Below, piece by piece: positions 16,957 through 26,044 of a stretch of 64,000 bases of DNA; position 1 is the first letter of the stretch, and the number at the start of each line of letters is the position of its first letter. The stretch spans positions 186,001 through 250,000 of the forward strand of contig NZ_LQIN01000023.1 in NCBI RefSeq assembly GCF_001500065.1, in the 5' to 3' direction. The translations under genes were made by a program, and so were the position numbers. Origin of the DNA: Mycobacterium sp. IS-3022. Lineage in GTDB: Bacteria; Actinomycetota; Actinomycetes; Mycobacteriales; Mycobacteriaceae. Under the pieces are notes generated by a model that saw only the letters and a list, made by a program, of their open reading frames with translations, had not been told where the DNA came from and searched no databases.

Positions 16957-17850
16957 ATGATTCGACTGTCGAGGCGGCATGTCCTGATCGGCGGCCTGAC
17001 GCTGGCAGCTGTCGCCGCCTGCACCGAAAAGCAAGCGGTGGCCGATCCGCGTCCCGTCCCGCTTATCGACGCCCGGATCGGTGAGCTCGAGCGTCAGCAC
17101 AACGCGCTCATCGGGGTCTTCGCGGTCAACCTGGACACCGGCCGGACCATCGCGCACCGCGCGCAGGAACCGTTCGCGATGTGCTCGACGTTCAAGGGCT
17201 ACGCCGCCGCGCGGATCCTGCAGAAAGCCGAGCGCGGCGAGCTCGCTCTGTCGGATCGCGTAGCCGTCGAGCAGAGCGACATCGTGCCCAACTCGCCGGT
17301 CACCCAGACGCGGGTGGGTCAGACGATGACACTTGCCGAACTGTGTGAAGCGGCCCTGCAGAGAAGCGACAACGCCGCAGGCAATCTGCTGCTCGGTGTG
17401 ATCGGTGGACCGCCCGCAATCACCGACTTCGCCCGCAGCATCGGCGACCAACGGTCACGGCTGGACCGGTGGGAGGTCGAGCTCAACTCGGCAGTTCCCG
17501 GCGACCCTCGTGACACCACCACACCGGAGGCCATCGGGGGCGGCTACCGGTCGATGCTCACCGGCGCCGCGCTCGCGGAGCCGCAACGCCGGCTGCTCGA
17601 GGACTGGATGCGGGCCAATCAGACGTCGAGCGTGCGGCCGGCGCTCCCGCCGGGATGGACGACGGCCGACAAGACCGGCAGCGGCGACTACGGCAGCACC
17701 AACGACGTGGGCGTCGCCCATGGTCCCGACGGTCGACGGCTACTGCTGGCGGTGATGACGCGATCCGCCGGGAATGACTCGAATGCACCGAACATGCGGC
17801 CACTGATCGGCGAGCTGGCCGCACTGCTCGTTGCGGCGCTGCTCGCCTGA
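16957..17850 (+). CDS. class A beta-lactamase, predicted Tat/lipoprotein export
   Basis: The 297-residue enzyme hydrolyses beta-lactams in the cell envelope. Catalytic motifs are all present: STFK (nucleophile Ser77, Lys80), SDN at 137-139, the omega-loop Glu in WEVELN (Glu173, Asn177) and KTG at 239-241. The N-terminus [12 protein letters not shown] has a twin-arginine look, and AAVAAC gives a lipobox with Cys22, so a lipidated, Tat-exported form is predicted. It resembles mycobacterial BlaC/BlaS, but the M. tuberculosis blaC lies elsewhere, so I give no symbol. Resistance level cannot be inferred. Confidence 0.9.
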   Translation: MIRLSRRHVLIGGLTLAAVAACTEKQAVADPRPVPLIDARIGELERQHNALIGVFAVNLDTGRTIAHRAQEPFAMCSTFKGYAAARILQKAERGELALSDRVAVEQSDIVPNSPVTQTRVGQTMTLAELCEAALQRSDNAAGNLLLGVIGGPPAITDFARSIGDQRSRLDRWEVELNSAVPGDPRDTTTPEAIGGGYRSMLTGAALAEPQRRLLEDWMRANQTSSVRPALPPGWTTADKTGSGDYGSTNDVGVAHGPDGRRLLLAVMTRSAGNDSNAPNMRPLIGELAALLVAALLA

Positions 17851-17901
17851 TCCGTGGCCCCCGAGCCGCCCCGGCTCCCCGCGGCCGGGGGCGACCGGTG
17901 G

Positions 17902-17940
17902 AGCGGCTGTCCCCCCATGCGCCCCCCGGCGCCAGCCGCT
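17902..17940. terminator. inverted repeat between beta-lactamase and ald
   Basis: AGCGGCTG (17902-17909) pairs with CAGCCGCT (17933-17940) across 23 nt, in the 195-bp gap between the convergent beta-lactamase and ald genes. There is no T-run, as usual for mycobacterial terminators. The rest of this gap is GC-rich with no gene. Confidence 0.35.
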
Positions 17941-18045
17941 GACGTCAACGGTATGGCACCAACGGCGGCGGACGAATCGGGCGAATCCCTATGATTTCGG
18001 CCCGGCTCCAGACGGGCGCCGGGCGCACAACCGCGCGCGCACGGT

Positions 18046-19161
18046 CTAGACCAGCACTGACGCCCGATCGGTGTACGGCAGGTCGAGATCGGCCGCAACG
18101 CGTTCGGACAGCAGCGCCCCGGCATGTGTGGACAGGCCCTTGGCGAGAGCGGCATCCGCCCGGCAAGCCGCCCGCCAGCCCTGGTCGGCCAGCGTCAGCA
18201 CGTAAGGCATGGTGGCGTTCGTGAGGGCGTAGGTGGAGGTGCGGGGCACGGCGCCGGGCATGTTGGCGACGCAGTAGAAAACGTTGTCGTGCACGGCGAA
18301 CGTCGGATCGTCGTGGGTGGTCGGTCGGGAGTCCTCGAAGCAACCGCCCTGGTCGATCGCGATGTCGACCAGCACCGCGCCCGGCTTCATGTGGGCGACG
18401 GTCGAGTTTGTCACCAGCTTGGGCGCCTTGGCGCCCGGCACCAGCACCGCACCGATCACCAGGTCGGCGCGTTTGACGGCGTCCTCGAGTTCGAGGATCG
18501 ACGAGTAGCGGGTTTGGATGCGGCCGCCGAACTCGGCGTCCATTTCGCGCAATTTGTTGATGTTGACGTCGAACACGGTGACGTGCGCGCCCATGCCGGC
18601 AGCCACCCGCGCGGCGTGGTGGCCGGCGGTGCCGCAGCCGATCACGACGACGTCGGCGGGCGCGACACCCGGCACGCCTCCCATCAACACGCCCCGGCCG
18701 CCGTGGCTGGACATCAGGTGATACGCGCCGACTTGCGCCGACAACCGCCCGGCGACCTCGCTCATCGGGGCCAGCAGTGGTAGCGCACCGGCTGCGGTTT
18801 GAACGGTTTCGTACGCGATCGCCGTCGCACCCGACGCCATCAGCGCTTCGGTGCACGGGCGAGACGCCGCCAGATGCAGGTACGTGAACAGGGTCTGGCC
18901 GTGGCGCATCAGGTGGTACTCGGCTTCGATCGGTTCCTTGACCTTGAGCAACAGCTCGGCCTCGGCCCACACCTGGTCGGCGCTGGTGATCACCTGAGCG
19001 CCCGCGCGCTTGAAGTCGGCGTCGGAGATCGCCGAACCCTCGCCCGCGCCGGACTGCACGATCACTTCGTGGCCGTGATGCACCAACTCGGCGACACCGG
19101 CCGGGGTGATGGCGACCCGGAACTCGTTGTTCTTGATCTCGGTCGGGATGCCGACGCGCAT
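18046..19161 (-). CDS. ald: alanine dehydrogenase
   Basis: The 371-residue enzyme interconverts L-alanine and pyruvate plus ammonia with NAD(H), and supports alanine use and redox balance under low oxygen. The N-terminus MRVGIPTEIKNNEFRVAITP, the catalytic region HLAASRPCTEALMASG, the NAD loop VVVIGCGTAGHHAARVAAGMGA and the C-terminal DQGGCFEDSRPTTHDDPTF match Ald. The length is identical to M. tuberculosis Ald (Rv2780). The ATG at 19161 is preceded by GAGGAG. The frame remains open upstream into aldR, but only as a shadow. It is transcribed divergently from its regulator. Confidence 0.96.
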   Translation of the reverse strand: MRVGIPTEIKNNEFRVAITPAGVAELVHHGHEVIVQSGAGEGSAISDADFKRAGAQVITSADQVWAEAELLLKVKEPIEAEYHLMRHGQTLFTYLHLAASRPCTEALMASGATAIAYETVQTAAGALPLLAPMSEVAGRLSAQVGAYHLMSSHGGRGVLMGGVPGVAPADVVVIGCGTAGHHAARVAAGMGAHVTVFDVNINKLREMDAEFGGRIQTRYSSILELEDAVKRADLVIGAVLVPGAKAPKLVTNSTVAHMKPGAVLVDIAIDQGGCFEDSRPTTHDDPTFAVHDNVFYCVANMPGAVPRTSTYALTNATMPYVLTLADQGWRAACRADAALAKGLSTHAGALLSERVAADLDLPYTDRASVLV

Positions 19162-19198
19162 GTCCGCTCCTCGCAAAATGCTATACCTCCAGTTTGAA

Positions 19199-19245
19199 GA
19201 AGCTTCGAATTGGCGGCAACAAACATGCTCAGAATTCTGTATCGT
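19199..19245. promoter_or_regulatory. ald-aldR intergenic control region
   Basis: This AT-rich stretch holds two perfect palindromes, GAAGCTTC (19199-19206) and AGAATTCT (19231-19238). TATCGT (19240-19245) then lies 6 nt before the aldR GTG. In M. tuberculosis AldR binds several sites between these two genes. The palindromes are candidate sites here. Confidence 0.45.
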
Positions 19246-19251
19246 CGCCAT

Positions 19252-19767
19252 GTGACGGCATCTTCTCCGACAACGGGCACCGGTAGGGCGGATCGGCCGA
19301 AGGATGTTCGGCCGTATGCGGTCGACGCCGTCGACCGCCGCATCCTGACCGCGTTGCATCGGGACGCGCGGATGTCGAACCACGCACTTGCCGACGCCGT
19401 GGGAATCGCACCGTCGACCTGCCACGGCCGCGTACGCCGACTCCAGGAGCTGGGGGTGATCCGCGGTTTCTACACCGACATCGACCCGGCCGCGATCGGC
19501 CTGCCGCTCCAGGCGATGATCTCGGTGAGCCTGCAGTCCAGCGCGCGCGGCAAGATTCACAGCTTCATCCAGCAGATCCGGCTTATGCCGCAGGTGATGA
19601 ACGTGTACTTTCTCGCGGGCGCCGACGACTTCATCCTGCATGTGGCCGCGCGAGACACCGACGATCTGCGGGCGTTCGTGGTGGAGAACCTCAATGCCGA
19701 CGCGGACGTCGCGGGCACGCAGACGTCGCTGATCTTCGAGCACCTGCGCGGCGCGTCGCCGTTGTAG
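19252..19767 (+). CDS. aldR: Lrp/AsnC family regulator AldR
   Basis: The 171-residue regulator has an N-terminal helix-turn-helix (VDRRILTALHRDARMSNHALADAVGIAPSTCHGRVRRLQE, here read in two stretches) and a C-terminal RAM ligand domain with VMNVYFLAGADDFILHV. Its position divergent from ald matches M. tuberculosis Rv2779c, the amino-acid-responsive regulator of ald. GTG 19252 is chosen because TATCGT lies 6 nt upstream. An ATG at 19225 in frame would add 9 residues and would place the start inside the promoter. Confidence 0.9.
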   Translation: MTASSPTTGTGRADRPKDVRPYAVDAVDRRILTALHRDARMSNHALADAVGIAPSTCHGRVRRLQELGVIRGFYTDIDPAAIGLPLQAMISVSLQSSARGKIHSFIQQIRLMPQVMNVYFLAGADDFILHVAARDTDDLRAFVVENLNADADVAGTQTSLIFEHLRGASPL

Positions 19768-19782
19768 CCTCGCCGAGCGGTG

Positions 19783-20685
19783 TCAGACGTCGACGCGATC
19801 CGGATGAAACTTGGCAGCCATGCGGCGCAGGCCGTCGCGCCAGTCGACCGTGGTGGCGCCGACGAGTTCCCTCATTCGGCCCACGTCGACCGGGTTGCCG
19901 CGCAACGCATCCGCGTCCACCTCGAACACCGGCTCGCGGCCCACCAGCGAGCCGAGGTAGGTGCACCACTCCTGGATGCTGATCGTCTGTTCGCCGGCCC
20001 AGTTAACGGTTGTCGCGGGAACAGACGCGGCCGCAAGCAGTTTCGGAATGGTCGCAATGATGTCGTGCTCGTGGATCGGGTTGTAGAGGGCCGCCGCGCC
20101 CGGAGGCACCGGGATCGGCATCCCGGCCAGGATCATCTCCAAATGAAACAACGGCCATCCGCCGTTGTCCCCGTACGGGACGTTGAGCCGGGCGATCGTC
20201 GTCGGTACGCCGAGTGCGCGGGCCATCGACCGGGCGACCACCTCACCGGCGATCTTGGAGATGGAATACGTCGGGAACAGGTGCCTGTGGTTGTCGCCCA
20301 GAGCGGCGTTCTCCGTTCGCGGTTCGTCGTGGGGCGGGTCGTAGACGGCGGCCGACGAGCAGTGCAGGAACGCTTTGGCGTCAGGGCAGTGGGCCATCAG
20401 CAGGCCGACCGATTCCGCATTGGCGCCGAGGTCCTTGTCCCAGCGGCCGCTCTTGGCAACCGCGAAGTTGAGCAGATAGTCGAAATCTCTTGGCAGAGAG
20501 TCGAATACGCCCGTTGCCATATTGACGGTTTCGCATCGCACCCCGGCCGCTGTGAGCCTGTCGCGGGCTGTGACATCGGTGAACCGCGCGATGCCCCACA
20601 CCTCGTTGTCGACGGCGAGCGCTTCGGCGACGGGGGCTGCGACCTGACCCGTCGCACCGGTGACCAGTATCTTCGCGCCCTGCAT
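19783..20685 (-). CDS. NAD-dependent epimerase/dehydratase family protein
   Basis: The 300-residue extended SDR protein has the nucleotide loop ILVTGATGQVAAPVAEAL at the N-terminus, SSAAVYD as the Ser region and TYSISKIAGE as the YxxxK pair. The C-terminal half has the usual EWCTYLGSLVG nucleotide-sugar-type region. The substrate is unknown. ATG 20685 has TACCAT (20692-20697, minus strand) 6 nt upstream. It is divergent from dapB, with leaderless signals on both sides. The open frame continues upstream, antisense to dapB, without support. Confidence 0.75.
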   Translation of the reverse strand: MQGAKILVTGATGQVAAPVAEALAVDNEVWGIARFTDVTARDRLTAAGVRCETVNMATGVFDSLPRDFDYLLNFAVAKSGRWDKDLGANAESVGLLMAHCPDAKAFLHCSSAAVYDPPHDEPRTENAALGDNHRHLFPTYSISKIAGEVVARSMARALGVPTTIARLNVPYGDNGGWPLFHLEMILAGMPIPVPPGAAALYNPIHEHDIIATIPKLLAAASVPATTVNWAGEQTISIQEWCTYLGSLVGREPVFEVDADALRGNPVDVGRMRELVGATTVDWRDGLRRMAAKFHPDRVDV

Positions 20686-20691
20686 GCGCCG

Positions 20692-21471
<780 letters not shown>

Positions 21472-21472
<1 letters not shown>

Positions 21473-21936
21473 TGGCCGACGGCGGTCGCGCAGTGCGCAT
21501 TCAACTGCTGATCGGCTTCATGTGCGTTGCGCTGGTCGTCTACTTCGTGCTGCTCGGGCGCATCGCGATGGCGTTCGTCACCACCGGGGAGCCGGCCGCC
21601 GTCGGCCTGGGTTTGGCGCTGATGATCCTGCCGCTGATCGGGCTGTGGGCCATGCTCAGCACGCTGCGCGCCGGCCTGACCCATCAGCGCCTTGCGCGCA
21701 TCGTCCGAGACGAGGGCCTGGAACTCGACGTCAGCGCGCTGCCGCGGATGCCGTCGGGACGGATCCAGCGAGACGCCGCCGATGCATTGTTCGTGACCGT
21801 GCGCGAAGAATTGGAGAACGACCCGGACAACTGGCGGCGCTGGTATCGACTGGCACGGGCGTACGACTACGCCGGTGACCGCAGTCGCGCGCGGGAAGCG
21901 ATGAAGAGGGCCGTCGAACTGGAGGAGCGCCGATGA
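21472..21936 (+). CDS. two-TM membrane protein (Rv2772c-like)
   Basis: The 154-residue protein has two hydrophobic segments (about residues 9-31 and 39-61), then a soluble C-terminal half that ends in a TPR-like helix pair (DPDNWRRWYRLARAYDYAGDRSRAREAMKRA, in two stretches). The ATG overlaps the dapB stop by one base, and the end overlaps the flavodoxin gene by 4 nt. This is the position of M. tuberculosis Rv2772c. Function is unknown. Confidence 0.75.
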
Positions 21937-22391
21937 GCAAGACGCTGTTGGTCGTCCATCACACGCCGTCGCCCGGCACCCGCGAGTTGCTCGAGGCCGT
22001 CGTCGACGGCGCCAAGGACCCCGAGATCACCGGTGTCGACGTCGTCATCAGACCCGCGTTGGCCGCAACCCTGCCCGACATGCTCGACGCCGACGGCTAT
22101 CTGTTCGGGACGACCGCGAACTTCGGGTACATGAGCGGCGCGCTCAAGCACTTCTTCGACACCGTGTACTACCCGAGCCTCGACCACGTCGGCGGACGCC
22201 CGTACGGGTTGTGGGTGCACGGCAACAACGACACGGTCGGCGCGGTCAACGCGGTGGACAAGCTCGCTGCCGGGCTGGCACTGTCCAAGGTGGCGGATGT
22301 GCTCGAGGTTGTCGGACCCGTCGACGCCGGTGTCCGTGAGCGAGCCTACGAATTGGGCGGCACATTGGCCGCGACCCTGATGGAGGACTAG
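21933..22391 (+). CDS. flavodoxin-family protein (Rv2771c-like)
   Basis: The 152-residue protein has a flavodoxin-like fold: an N-terminal strand-loop KTLLVVHHTPSPGTRELLEAV for FMN phosphate, GYLFGTTANFGYMSGALKHFFD as the NADPH-dependent FMN reductase signature and GLWVHGNNDTVGAV near the isoalloxazine. It probably acts as a small flavin oxidoreductase. The substrate is unknown. It is translationally coupled to the preceding membrane gene and followed after 2 nt by another membrane gene. Confidence 0.78.
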   Translation: MSKTLLVVHHTPSPGTRELLEAVVDGAKDPEITGVDVVIRPALAATLPDMLDADGYLFGTTANFGYMSGALKHFFDTVYYPSLDHVGGRPYGLWVHGNNDTVGAVNAVDKLAAGLALSKVADVLEVVGPVDAGVRERAYELGGTLAATLMED

Positions 22392-22393
22392 GC

Positions 22394-22864
22394 ATGCCGG
22401 GTATTGCCGATCTGGCCCTTGGCGCTGCGCCGATCGCGGGCGGTGCCATGTTGGGTGTGATCGCAGGAAATCTCAAGCCGCCCGACGTCCGGGGTTTGAT
22501 CACCAAGGACCTCGACCTGCTGGATCGGATCCCCGCAGAGCAGGTCGAGCGCCGGGCCCGGCTGCAAGCCAGCATCGACGAGCGCATCGACGATCTGATC
22601 TCGGCCGGCGAACGCAGTCGCGAACTGCGCGAGGCGGCGATGTCGTACAAAGGCAACTGGCGCGACATCGTGGTCTTCATCTGCGCTCTGCTGTTCACCT
22701 TCATCTGGTGGAACGTCAGTCACAGCCGGTCCAACTGGCTGGTGATGTTCATCGCGATGATCGTGGTCTCCATCGCGGCGGGCATCTACGCGGGCCGCGG
22801 CATCCTGCGCGCGGTCCGCCGCTTCCTGCACCGCGACGACAGCGAGCCCGACAAGCCTCAGTAG
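22394..22864 (+). CDS. membrane protein with coiled-coil segment
   Basis: The 156-residue protein has a short hydrophobic N-terminus (residues 5-25), a charged helical region about residues 35-85 (QVERRARLQASIDERIDDLIS) and two membrane segments near residues 90-107 and 114-133, followed by a basic tail. I do not recognise the family. It is the last gene of the dapB-led run and overlaps the end of the convergent CitE-like gene by 7 bp. Confidence 0.65.
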   Translation: MPGIADLALGAAPIAGGAMLGVIAGNLKPPDVRGLITKDLDLLDRIPAEQVERRARLQASIDERIDDLISAGERSRELREAAMSYKGNWRDIVVFICALLFTFIWWNVSHSRSNWLVMFIAMIVVSIAAGIYAGRGILRAVRRFLHRDDSEPDKPQ

Positions 22865-23781
22865 TGGTAGGTGTCCGACGGCGCCGGAATGTGTGCCGGA
22901 TCGTCGACGTCGTCGAACTCGGACACCTCGATGCCGTAGGCGCGGGCCAGTTCGAGGATCTTGTTGGCCCTCGCGATGCGGGGTAGGTCCGAGCCGTTTC
23001 GGATCTCGCCGCCGTCGCGTTCGAACTCGGTGAAAAACTCCTTGGCCCAAGCGATTTCTTCGGGGGACGGGGAGAGTCCTTCGTTGACGGTGGCGCACTG
23101 CTCGGGTGTCAGGCAGATCTTGCCGGTCATGCCGAACTCGGCGCTTACAGCGGTCGCCTCGCTGAGCTTCAGTGCACTCGAACCGACCGTCGGCCCGTCG
23201 ATCGCGCTCGGCAGGTGGGCGGCTTTCGCGGCGATCGTGAACCGCGACCGCGCATACGCCAGGGTGGTCGGGCTCTCGCCGAAGCCCGTGTCGCGCCGGA
23301 AGTCGCCGATACCGAAGGCGAGCCGGAACGTGCCTTTGGCCGCGGCGATAGCGGTGATGCGCTCCAGCCCGCGCGCCGTTTCGACCAGCGCGACGATCGG
23401 CACGTTCGGTAGCCGGTTGGCGGTCTCGGTGACGTGGTCGACGGATTCGACCATCGCCAGCATCACTCCGCCGACCGACGTCTTTCCCAGAGTGTCGAGA
23501 TCGTCTGCCCACCACGGCGTGCCGAACCCGTTGACGCGGACCCAGTCGGTGTTCCCCTCGTCGAGCCAGCGGACCACGTTTTCCCGGGCCAGGGCCTTGT
23601 CCTTGGGCGCGACCGCATCTTCGATGTCCAAGACGACGATGTCCGCTCGCGACCGCACCGCTGGCGCGAACCGCTCGTACTGCGCGCCGTTCACCAGAAG
23701 CCAGCTGCGGGCGAGCACCGGGTCGATACGCGAGCCGACGTCGTCGTGGTCCTGGTGAGCGCCGGATTCGAAACCGTCCAT
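22858..23781 (-). CDS. HpcH/HpaI aldolase/citrate lyase (CitE-like) family protein
   Basis: The 307-residue TIM-barrel protein has the CitE-like features RSWLLVNGAQYERFAPA, VVLDIEDAVAPKDKALARENV (Mg2+ ligand Asp and CoA-facing Arg) and IVALVETARGLERI, then AFGIGDFRRD. It probably cleaves or forms a beta-hydroxyacyl-CoA or malyl-CoA-type bond. It lacks CitDF partners, so it is not a citrate lyase subunit. The start is not sharply defined, since the first 20 residues are poorly conserved in style. Confidence 0.78.
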   Translation of the reverse strand: MDGFESGAHQDHDDVGSRIDPVLARSWLLVNGAQYERFAPAVRSRADIVVLDIEDAVAPKDKALARENVVRWLDEGNTDWVRVNGFGTPWWADDLDTLGKTSVGGVMLAMVESVDHVTETANRLPNVPIVALVETARGLERITAIAAAKGTFRLAFGIGDFRRDTGFGESPTTLAYARSRFTIAAKAAHLPSAIDGPTVGSSALKLSEATAVSAEFGMTGKICLTPEQCATVNEGLSPSPEEIAWAKEFFTEFERDGGEIRNGSDLPRIARANKILELARAYGIEVSEFDDVDDPAHIPAPSDTYHY

Positions 23782-23838
23782 CGGATCATCGTTGCGTATC
23801 GACGCCGCGCGGTGTGCTCGGACAGGGGCAATTGGGCG

Positions 23839-24579
23839 TCAATTGGGCAAGGCGGATTCGAACAGTTCCTGTAGCGCGATCCAATGACGCTCGGCGGCCT
23901 CTTCGTCGTACGGCGCGTTGTCGGGTACCGCGAACCCGTGTTCGGCGGGGTAGAACTCCACGGTGTGGGCGACGTTGGCTGCGGTCAGCGCCTTGTCGAG
24001 GGTCTCGGCGTCCTCGCGCGTGAACGCGCGGTCCTTGGCGGCCCCGGCGACGTAGACGGTGGCCTTGATCCGGTCGGCCAGCAGATGCGGGCTGGCGGGA
24101 TCTTCGGTGACCAGCCCGCCGGCGTGAAAGGACCCGGCTGCCGCGACACGGTCGGGCACCCGGCCGGCGACGATGACCGAGGTCCGGCCACCCATGCAGT
24201 AGCCGCACACGCCGAACGTCTCGCCCTTGACCTCGGGACGGCCGGCCAGGAAGTCGAAGAACGCGGCGGCGTCGGTGGCCATCATGTCGGGGGTGATCGA
24301 CGAGATCATCCCGAACAGTCGCTTGCGCTGCTGCGGGTCGGTGAATGCGGTCCGCATGTCGAAGGGCTCCCAGTCGCCATGGCGGTAGTACACGTCGGGC
24401 AGCAGCACCGCGTGGCCGAAGCCGGCCAGGCGGGCCGCCATCTCCTGGAAGGTGTCGCGCACGCCACCGGCGTCGACGTACATCACGACGCCGGTCCATG
24501 GCCCGGTGCCGTTGGGGGTGTGCAGGGTGACGGGACAGGTGCCGTCGGGCGTGGTGACGGTCGCGGAGATGCTCGGCAT
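23839..24579 (-). CDS. dienelactone hydrolase family protein
   Basis: The 246-residue alpha/beta hydrolase has the nucleophile elbow GVCGYCMGG, with Cys as nucleophile typical of dienelactone hydrolase, an Asp in [12 protein letters not shown] and the His in [11 protein letters not shown]. It opens lactone or ester rings of unknown substrate. ATG 24579 begins [13 protein letters not shown], the conserved start. The frame is open 19 codons further but overlaps thyA's promoter. It is divergent from thyA. Confidence 0.85.
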   Translation of the reverse strand: MPSISATVTTPDGTCPVTLHTPNGTGPWTGVVMYVDAGGVRDTFQEMAARLAGFGHAVLLPDVYYRHGDWEPFDMRTAFTDPQQRKRLFGMISSITPDMMATDAAAFFDFLAGRPEVKGETFGVCGYCMGGRTSVIVAGRVPDRVAAAGSFHAGGLVTEDPASPHLLADRIKATVYVAGAAKDRAFTREDAETLDKALTAANVAHTVEFYPAEHGFAVPDNAPYDEEAAERHWIALQELFESALPN

Positions 24580-24609
24580 GGCTACCGTTCTACTCGCCCG
24601 GTCTGCAAG

Positions 24610-24615
24610 TAAGCT
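24610..24615 (+). promoter_or_regulatory. -10 element of leaderless thyA-dfrA mRNA
   Basis: TAAGCT is followed after 7 nt by the thyA GTG at 24623. It would also serve dfrA, which overlaps thyA. Confidence 0.55.
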
Positions 24616-24622
24616 GACCGGC

Positions 24623-25423
24623 GTGCCGATCGTCACGCCCTACGAGGATCTACTGCGGCTGGTGATGGAGCGTGGAACGCCCAAGTCGGACCGCACCGGC
24701 ACCGGTACTCGTAGCCTGTTCGGCCACCAGATGCGATACGACCTTGCGGCCGGCTTTCCGCTGATCACCACCAAGAAGGTGCACACCAAGTCGATCGTCT
24801 ACGAATTGCTGTGGTTTCTGCGCGGCGACTCGAACGTGCGTTGGCTACAGGAGCATGGCGTCACCATCTGGGACGAATGGGCTTCTCCGACAGGGGATCT
24901 CGGACCCATCTACGGAGTGCAGTGGCGGTCGTGGCCAACCCCGTCCGGTGAGCACATCGACCAGATCAGTGCCGCGCTGGAGCTGCTGAAGACCGACCCG
25001 GAATCGCGGCGCAACATCGTCTCGGCGTGGAACGTCGGGCAGATCCCGCAGATGGCGTTGCCGCCGTGCCACGCGTTCTTCCAGTTCTATGTGGCCGACG
25101 GCCGGCTCTCGTGTCAGCTCTACCAGCGCAGCGCGGACCTCTTCCTGGGGGTCCCGTTCAACATCGCCAGCTATGCGTTGCTGACCCACATGATGGCCGC
25201 GCAGGCCGGGCTGGATGTCGGCGAGTTCATCTGGACCGGCGGGGACTGCCACATCTACGACAACCATGTCGAGCAGGTGCAGTTGCAGCTGAGCCGCGAG
25301 CCGCGGCCGTACCCGGAACTCGTTCTGGCGCCGCGGGATTCGATCTTCGACTACACCTATGAAGACGTCGCCATCCTCGACTACGATCCGCACCCGGCGA
25401 TCAAGGCGCCCGTGGCTGTATGA
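24623..25423 (+). CDS. thyA: thymidylate synthase ThyA
   Basis: The 266-residue enzyme methylates dUMP to dTMP using methylene-tetrahydrofolate, with release of dihydrofolate. Seen are [38 protein letters not shown], the catalytic Cys in [13 protein letters not shown] and [23 protein letters not shown] 24623 follows a leaderless -10 and gives nearly the length of M. tuberculosis ThyA. The stop overlaps dfrA by 4 nt, so synthase and reductase are coupled. The flavin-dependent enzyme ThyX is also encoded in the window. Confidence 0.97.
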   Translation: MPIVTPYEDLLRLVMERGTPKSDRTGTGTRSLFGHQMRYDLAAGFPLITTKKVHTKSIVYELLWFLRGDSNVRWLQEHGVTIWDEWASPTGDLGPIYGVQWRSWPTPSGEHIDQISAALELLKTDPESRRNIVSAWNVGQIPQMALPPCHAFFQFYVADGRLSCQLYQRSADLFLGVPFNIASYALLTHMMAAQAGLDVGEFIWTGGDCHIYDNHVEQVQLQLSREPRPYPELVLAPRDSIFDYTYEDVAILDYDPHPAIKAPVAV

Positions 25424-25902
25424 GCGTGGGGCTGATCTGGGCCCAGTCCACCTCGGGTGTCATCGGCCGCGACGGCGGTATCCCGTGGCGGTTGCCGGAG
25501 GACCAGGCCCGCTTCAAGGAACTCACGATGGGCCACACGGTCGTGATGGGCCGGCTGACGTGGGAGTCGTTGCCCGCCAAGGTGCGCCCGCTGCCGGGAC
25601 GCCGGAACGTCGTGCTCACCCGCAGGTCCGGCTATGCGGCCGACGGCGCCGACGTGGTGGCGTCGCTGGAGGACACGTTGACCGACGATCCGATCTGGGT
25701 GATCGGCGGCGCGCAGATCTACGCGGCGGCGCTGCCGCTCGCCACGCGCTGCGAGGTGACCGAGATCGAGATCGACATGCCGCGTCAGGATGCCGACGTG
25801 ATGGCGCCGGTGCTCGACGAGTCGTGGATCGGCGTGGCGGGGGATTGGCTCACCAGCACGTCGGGGCTGCGGTACCGGTTCTACAGCTATCGGCGGGCCT
25901 GA
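25420..25902 (+). CDS. dfrA: dihydrofolate reductase
   Basis: The 160-residue enzyme regenerates tetrahydrofolate for ThyA with NADPH. Diagnostic segments are [20 protein letters not shown], the catalytic acid in [34 protein letters not shown] and [13 protein letters not shown]. The length matches M. tuberculosis DfrA (159 residues). It overlaps thyA by 4 nt. A long hairpin follows 21 nt after the stop and marks the left edge of the accessory interval. Confidence 0.97.
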   Translation: MSVGLIWAQSTSGVIGRDGGIPWRLPEDQARFKELTMGHTVVMGRLTWESLPAKVRPLPGRRNVVLTRRSGYAADGADVVASLEDTLTDDPIWVIGGAQIYAAALPLATRCEVTEIEIDMPRQDADVMAPVLDESWIGVAGDWLTSTSGLRYRFYSYRRA

Positions 25903-25923
25903 TGGTCGGTGCCGTGCGTGTGC

Positions 25924-25990
25924 GTCACACGTATCGACGTTTTGCAGAACTACACCCGCACTTTGCCTGCGAAACGTCGATCGGTGTGAC
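25924..25990. repeat. 24-bp imperfect inverted repeat after dfrA
   Basis: The arms are 25924-25947 (begins GTCACACGTATCGACG) and 25967-25990 (ends CGATCGGTGTGAC). They match at 21 of 24 positions as an inverted repeat around a 19-nt loop. It could end dfrA transcription, or be a dispersed intergenic hairpin or the relic of a small mobile element. No T-run follows. Confidence 0.55.
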
Positions 25991-26044
25991 GTTCTCCGCT
26001 ACCGACGCGCTTGAGTTGTCGCTGGCGTGGGGCACGATGGCAGG

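Noticed and set aside
19162..19743. Upstream extension of the ald frame
   Set aside because: The known N-terminus MRVGIPTEIKNNEFR starts at 19161 with a ribosome-binding site. The extension is antisense to aldR.
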